DNA of 6,209 bases, taken from positions 1-6,209 of the forward strand of contig DOZA01000063.1 of the NCBI GenBank assembly GCA_003518245.1. Direction: 5' to 3'. This stretch comes from Bacteroidales bacterium. Lineage in GTDB: Bacteria > Bacteroidota > Bacteroidia > Bacteroidales > VadinHA17. The translations under genes and the position numbers were made by a program. The notes under the pieces are model-generated. The model saw nothing but the letters and a program-made list of their open reading frames with translations, was not told where the DNA came from and ran no database searches. Positions 5,682 through 6,209 of the stretch are shown in pieces; the stretch's first letter is position 1; each line of letters begins with the position of its first letter.

Positions 5682-6131
5682 TTAATTGTTTTTATTTCTG
5701 TGTCTGCAACAATTACCATGTCCGAATCCTCCTGCAAGGTTCAGTAAATTATGCGATTTACAAACCGGGCATTCAGTAATTGTTTCATTAAAACTCATTT
5801 TGAACATATGCCCACAGCTCTGGCATTTTATAATATTATTCCTGAAATGGACATTACCACCATTAATACATAAAAGTTTACCCTGTATTATAAAATCGGC
5901 CAGTTTTTTTCTTGCTCTCTCTATAAGACGGGTAAAAGTAGATCTTGATATTTCCATCTCATCTGCAGCCTCTGCGTGAGACATAGCCATCTGGTCAGCT
6001 AGTCTCAAAGCCTCGAATTCATCCAGGGTAAGGTCAATAACTTCCAGTGACTGACTTTTGTTACCCACCGGTTTAAATTCTGTATGAATAGGTGGTTCGT
6101 ATACAACCCTGTTGCTTTTAGGCCTTGACAT
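5682..6131 (-). CDS. DUF134-family HTH regulator with C-terminal zinc ribbon
   Basis: This 149-residue protein opens MSRPKSNRVV, matching the usual MPRPK start of DUF134. Residues about 35-80 form a sigma-70 region-4-like helix-turn-helix (LTLDEFEALRLAD, then EAADEMEISRSTFTRLIERARKKLAD). A zinc ribbon follows (Cys103/Cys106 and Cys121/Cys124), and the tail has GFGHGNCCRHR, a possible second metal or redox site with Cys141 and Cys142. DUF134 proteins are taken to be DNA-binding regulators and often sit beside NifX-type genes. As first gene of the operon it may regulate it in response to metal or redox state; this is inferred. I chose the ATG at 6131. The upstream in-frame GTG at 6161 would add MHYICKKLII, but it lies upstream of the expected transcription start, within the promoter spacer. 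The leader would then be only about 10-13 bases, without a Shine-Dalgarno. Confidence 0.88.
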   Translation of the reverse strand: MSRPKSNRVVYEPPIHTEFKPVGNKSQSLEVIDLTLDEFEALRLADQMAMSHAEAADEMEISRSTFTRLIERARKKLADFIIQGKLLCINGGNVHFRNNIIKCQSCGHMFKMSFNETITECPVCKSHNLLNLAGGFGHGNCCRHRNKNN

Positions 6132-6147
6132 TATAATCAATTTTTTA

Positions 6148-6178
6148 CAAATATAATGCACATATGTTCATTATACAA
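6148..6178 (-). promoter_or_regulatory. Bacteroidota-type promoter of the operon
   Basis: On the minus strand TTG (6176-6178) and TATATTTG (6148-6155) are separated by 20 bp. This fits the TTG / TAnnTTTG consensus of the Bacteroidota primary sigma factor, with every fixed position matched. Transcription should begin near 6141-6144 and drive the regulator gene and the genes after it. Confidence 0.8.
6152..6175. promoter_or_regulatory. 24-bp near-perfect palindrome in the promoter, likely operator
   Basis: Read on the minus strand, TATAATG and CATTATA are perfect inverted arms, 10 bp apart, around a central CATATG. Only one base pair (the eighth from each end) breaks the symmetry. The element fills the whole spacer between the two promoter elements and overlaps the first four bases of the -7 box, so a bound dimer would block RNA polymerase. 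The binding protein is unknown; the DUF134 regulator encoded directly downstream is one candidate. Confidence 0.7.
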
Positions 6179-6181
6179 GTA

Positions 6182-6205
6182 ATTTTTCATGATTTTTATC
6201 ATGAT
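6182..6205. repeat. Two 12-bp AT-rich direct repeats upstream of the promoter
   Basis: TCATGAT occurs at 6187-6193 and 6199-6205, in register at a 12-bp period and embedded in A/T runs. The second copy extends to the palindrome ATCATGAT (6198-6205). They lie just upstream of the -33 element and could be an activator site, an UP-like AT-rich element, or belong to the next gene outside the window. No function can be shown. Confidence 0.4.
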
Positions 6206-6209
6206 TTAT

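Overview
The window is one coherent block of ten genes, all read from the minus strand (right to left), with no tRNA, rRNA, CRISPR array or transposase. It looks chromosomal and comes from an anaerobic, AT-rich bacterium, most likely a member of Bacteroidota. The main support for that phylum is the promoter ahead of the first gene: TATATTTG with TTG 20 bp upstream, the TTG / TAnnTTTG pattern of the Bacteroidota primary sigma factor. Most genes there also lack a strong Shine-Dalgarno. The phylum is inferred, not proven; the anaerobic lifestyle is inferred from the gene families.

In transcription order: (1) a DUF134-type helix-turn-helix regulator with a zinc ribbon (5682-6131); (2) a small Gly/Arg-rich DUF5320-like protein with a C-terminal coiled coil (5356-5667); (3) a 65-residue Cys-rich zinc-ribbon or rubredoxin-like protein (5162-5359); (4) a NifX/NafY-type cofactor-binding protein (4818-5150); (5) and (6) two paralogous MinD/Mrp-type P-loop ATPases, each with an inserted 2[4Fe-4S] ferredoxin domain (3953-4801 and 3061-3942); (7) a second, cysteine-free NifX-type protein resembling the orange protein (ORP) of Desulfovibrio (2708-3052); (8) a CoA-disulfide-reductase-like flavoprotein with its redox cysteine (1339-2703). 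Gaps between genes 1-8 are only about 4-16 bp, or overlaps, so they form one operon. A 93-bp gap holds a terminator-like hairpin. Two more genes follow: (9) a DUF4405 cytochrome-b-like membrane protein with a small cytoplasmic C-terminal domain (493-1245) and (10) a CGGC-domain putative metal-binding protein (32-481).

Genes 4-7 form the core known from anaerobes as the ORP-type module: paired Fe-S MinD-like ATPases plus small proteins that bind a metal-sulfur cofactor. In Desulfovibrio the orange protein carries a Mo-Cu-S cluster and its operons depend on sigma-54. Here the setting differs: a DUF134 regulator leads the operon under an ordinary Bacteroidota promoter, and a thiol/disulfide flavoenzyme, a membrane cytochrome-like protein and a CGGC protein are added. 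My reading is a metal-sulfur cluster assembly or redox-sensing system linked to thiol status and possibly to the membrane. That function is inferred.

The best non-coding signal is a 24-bp near-perfect palindrome (6152-6175) that fills the spacer between the -33 and -7 elements and overlaps the -7 box, exactly where a repressor would act. The promoter also shows that the regulator starts at the ATG at 6131, not at the upstream GTG at 6161. At the left edge (1-31) is the end of what looks like a dispersed intergenic repeat.
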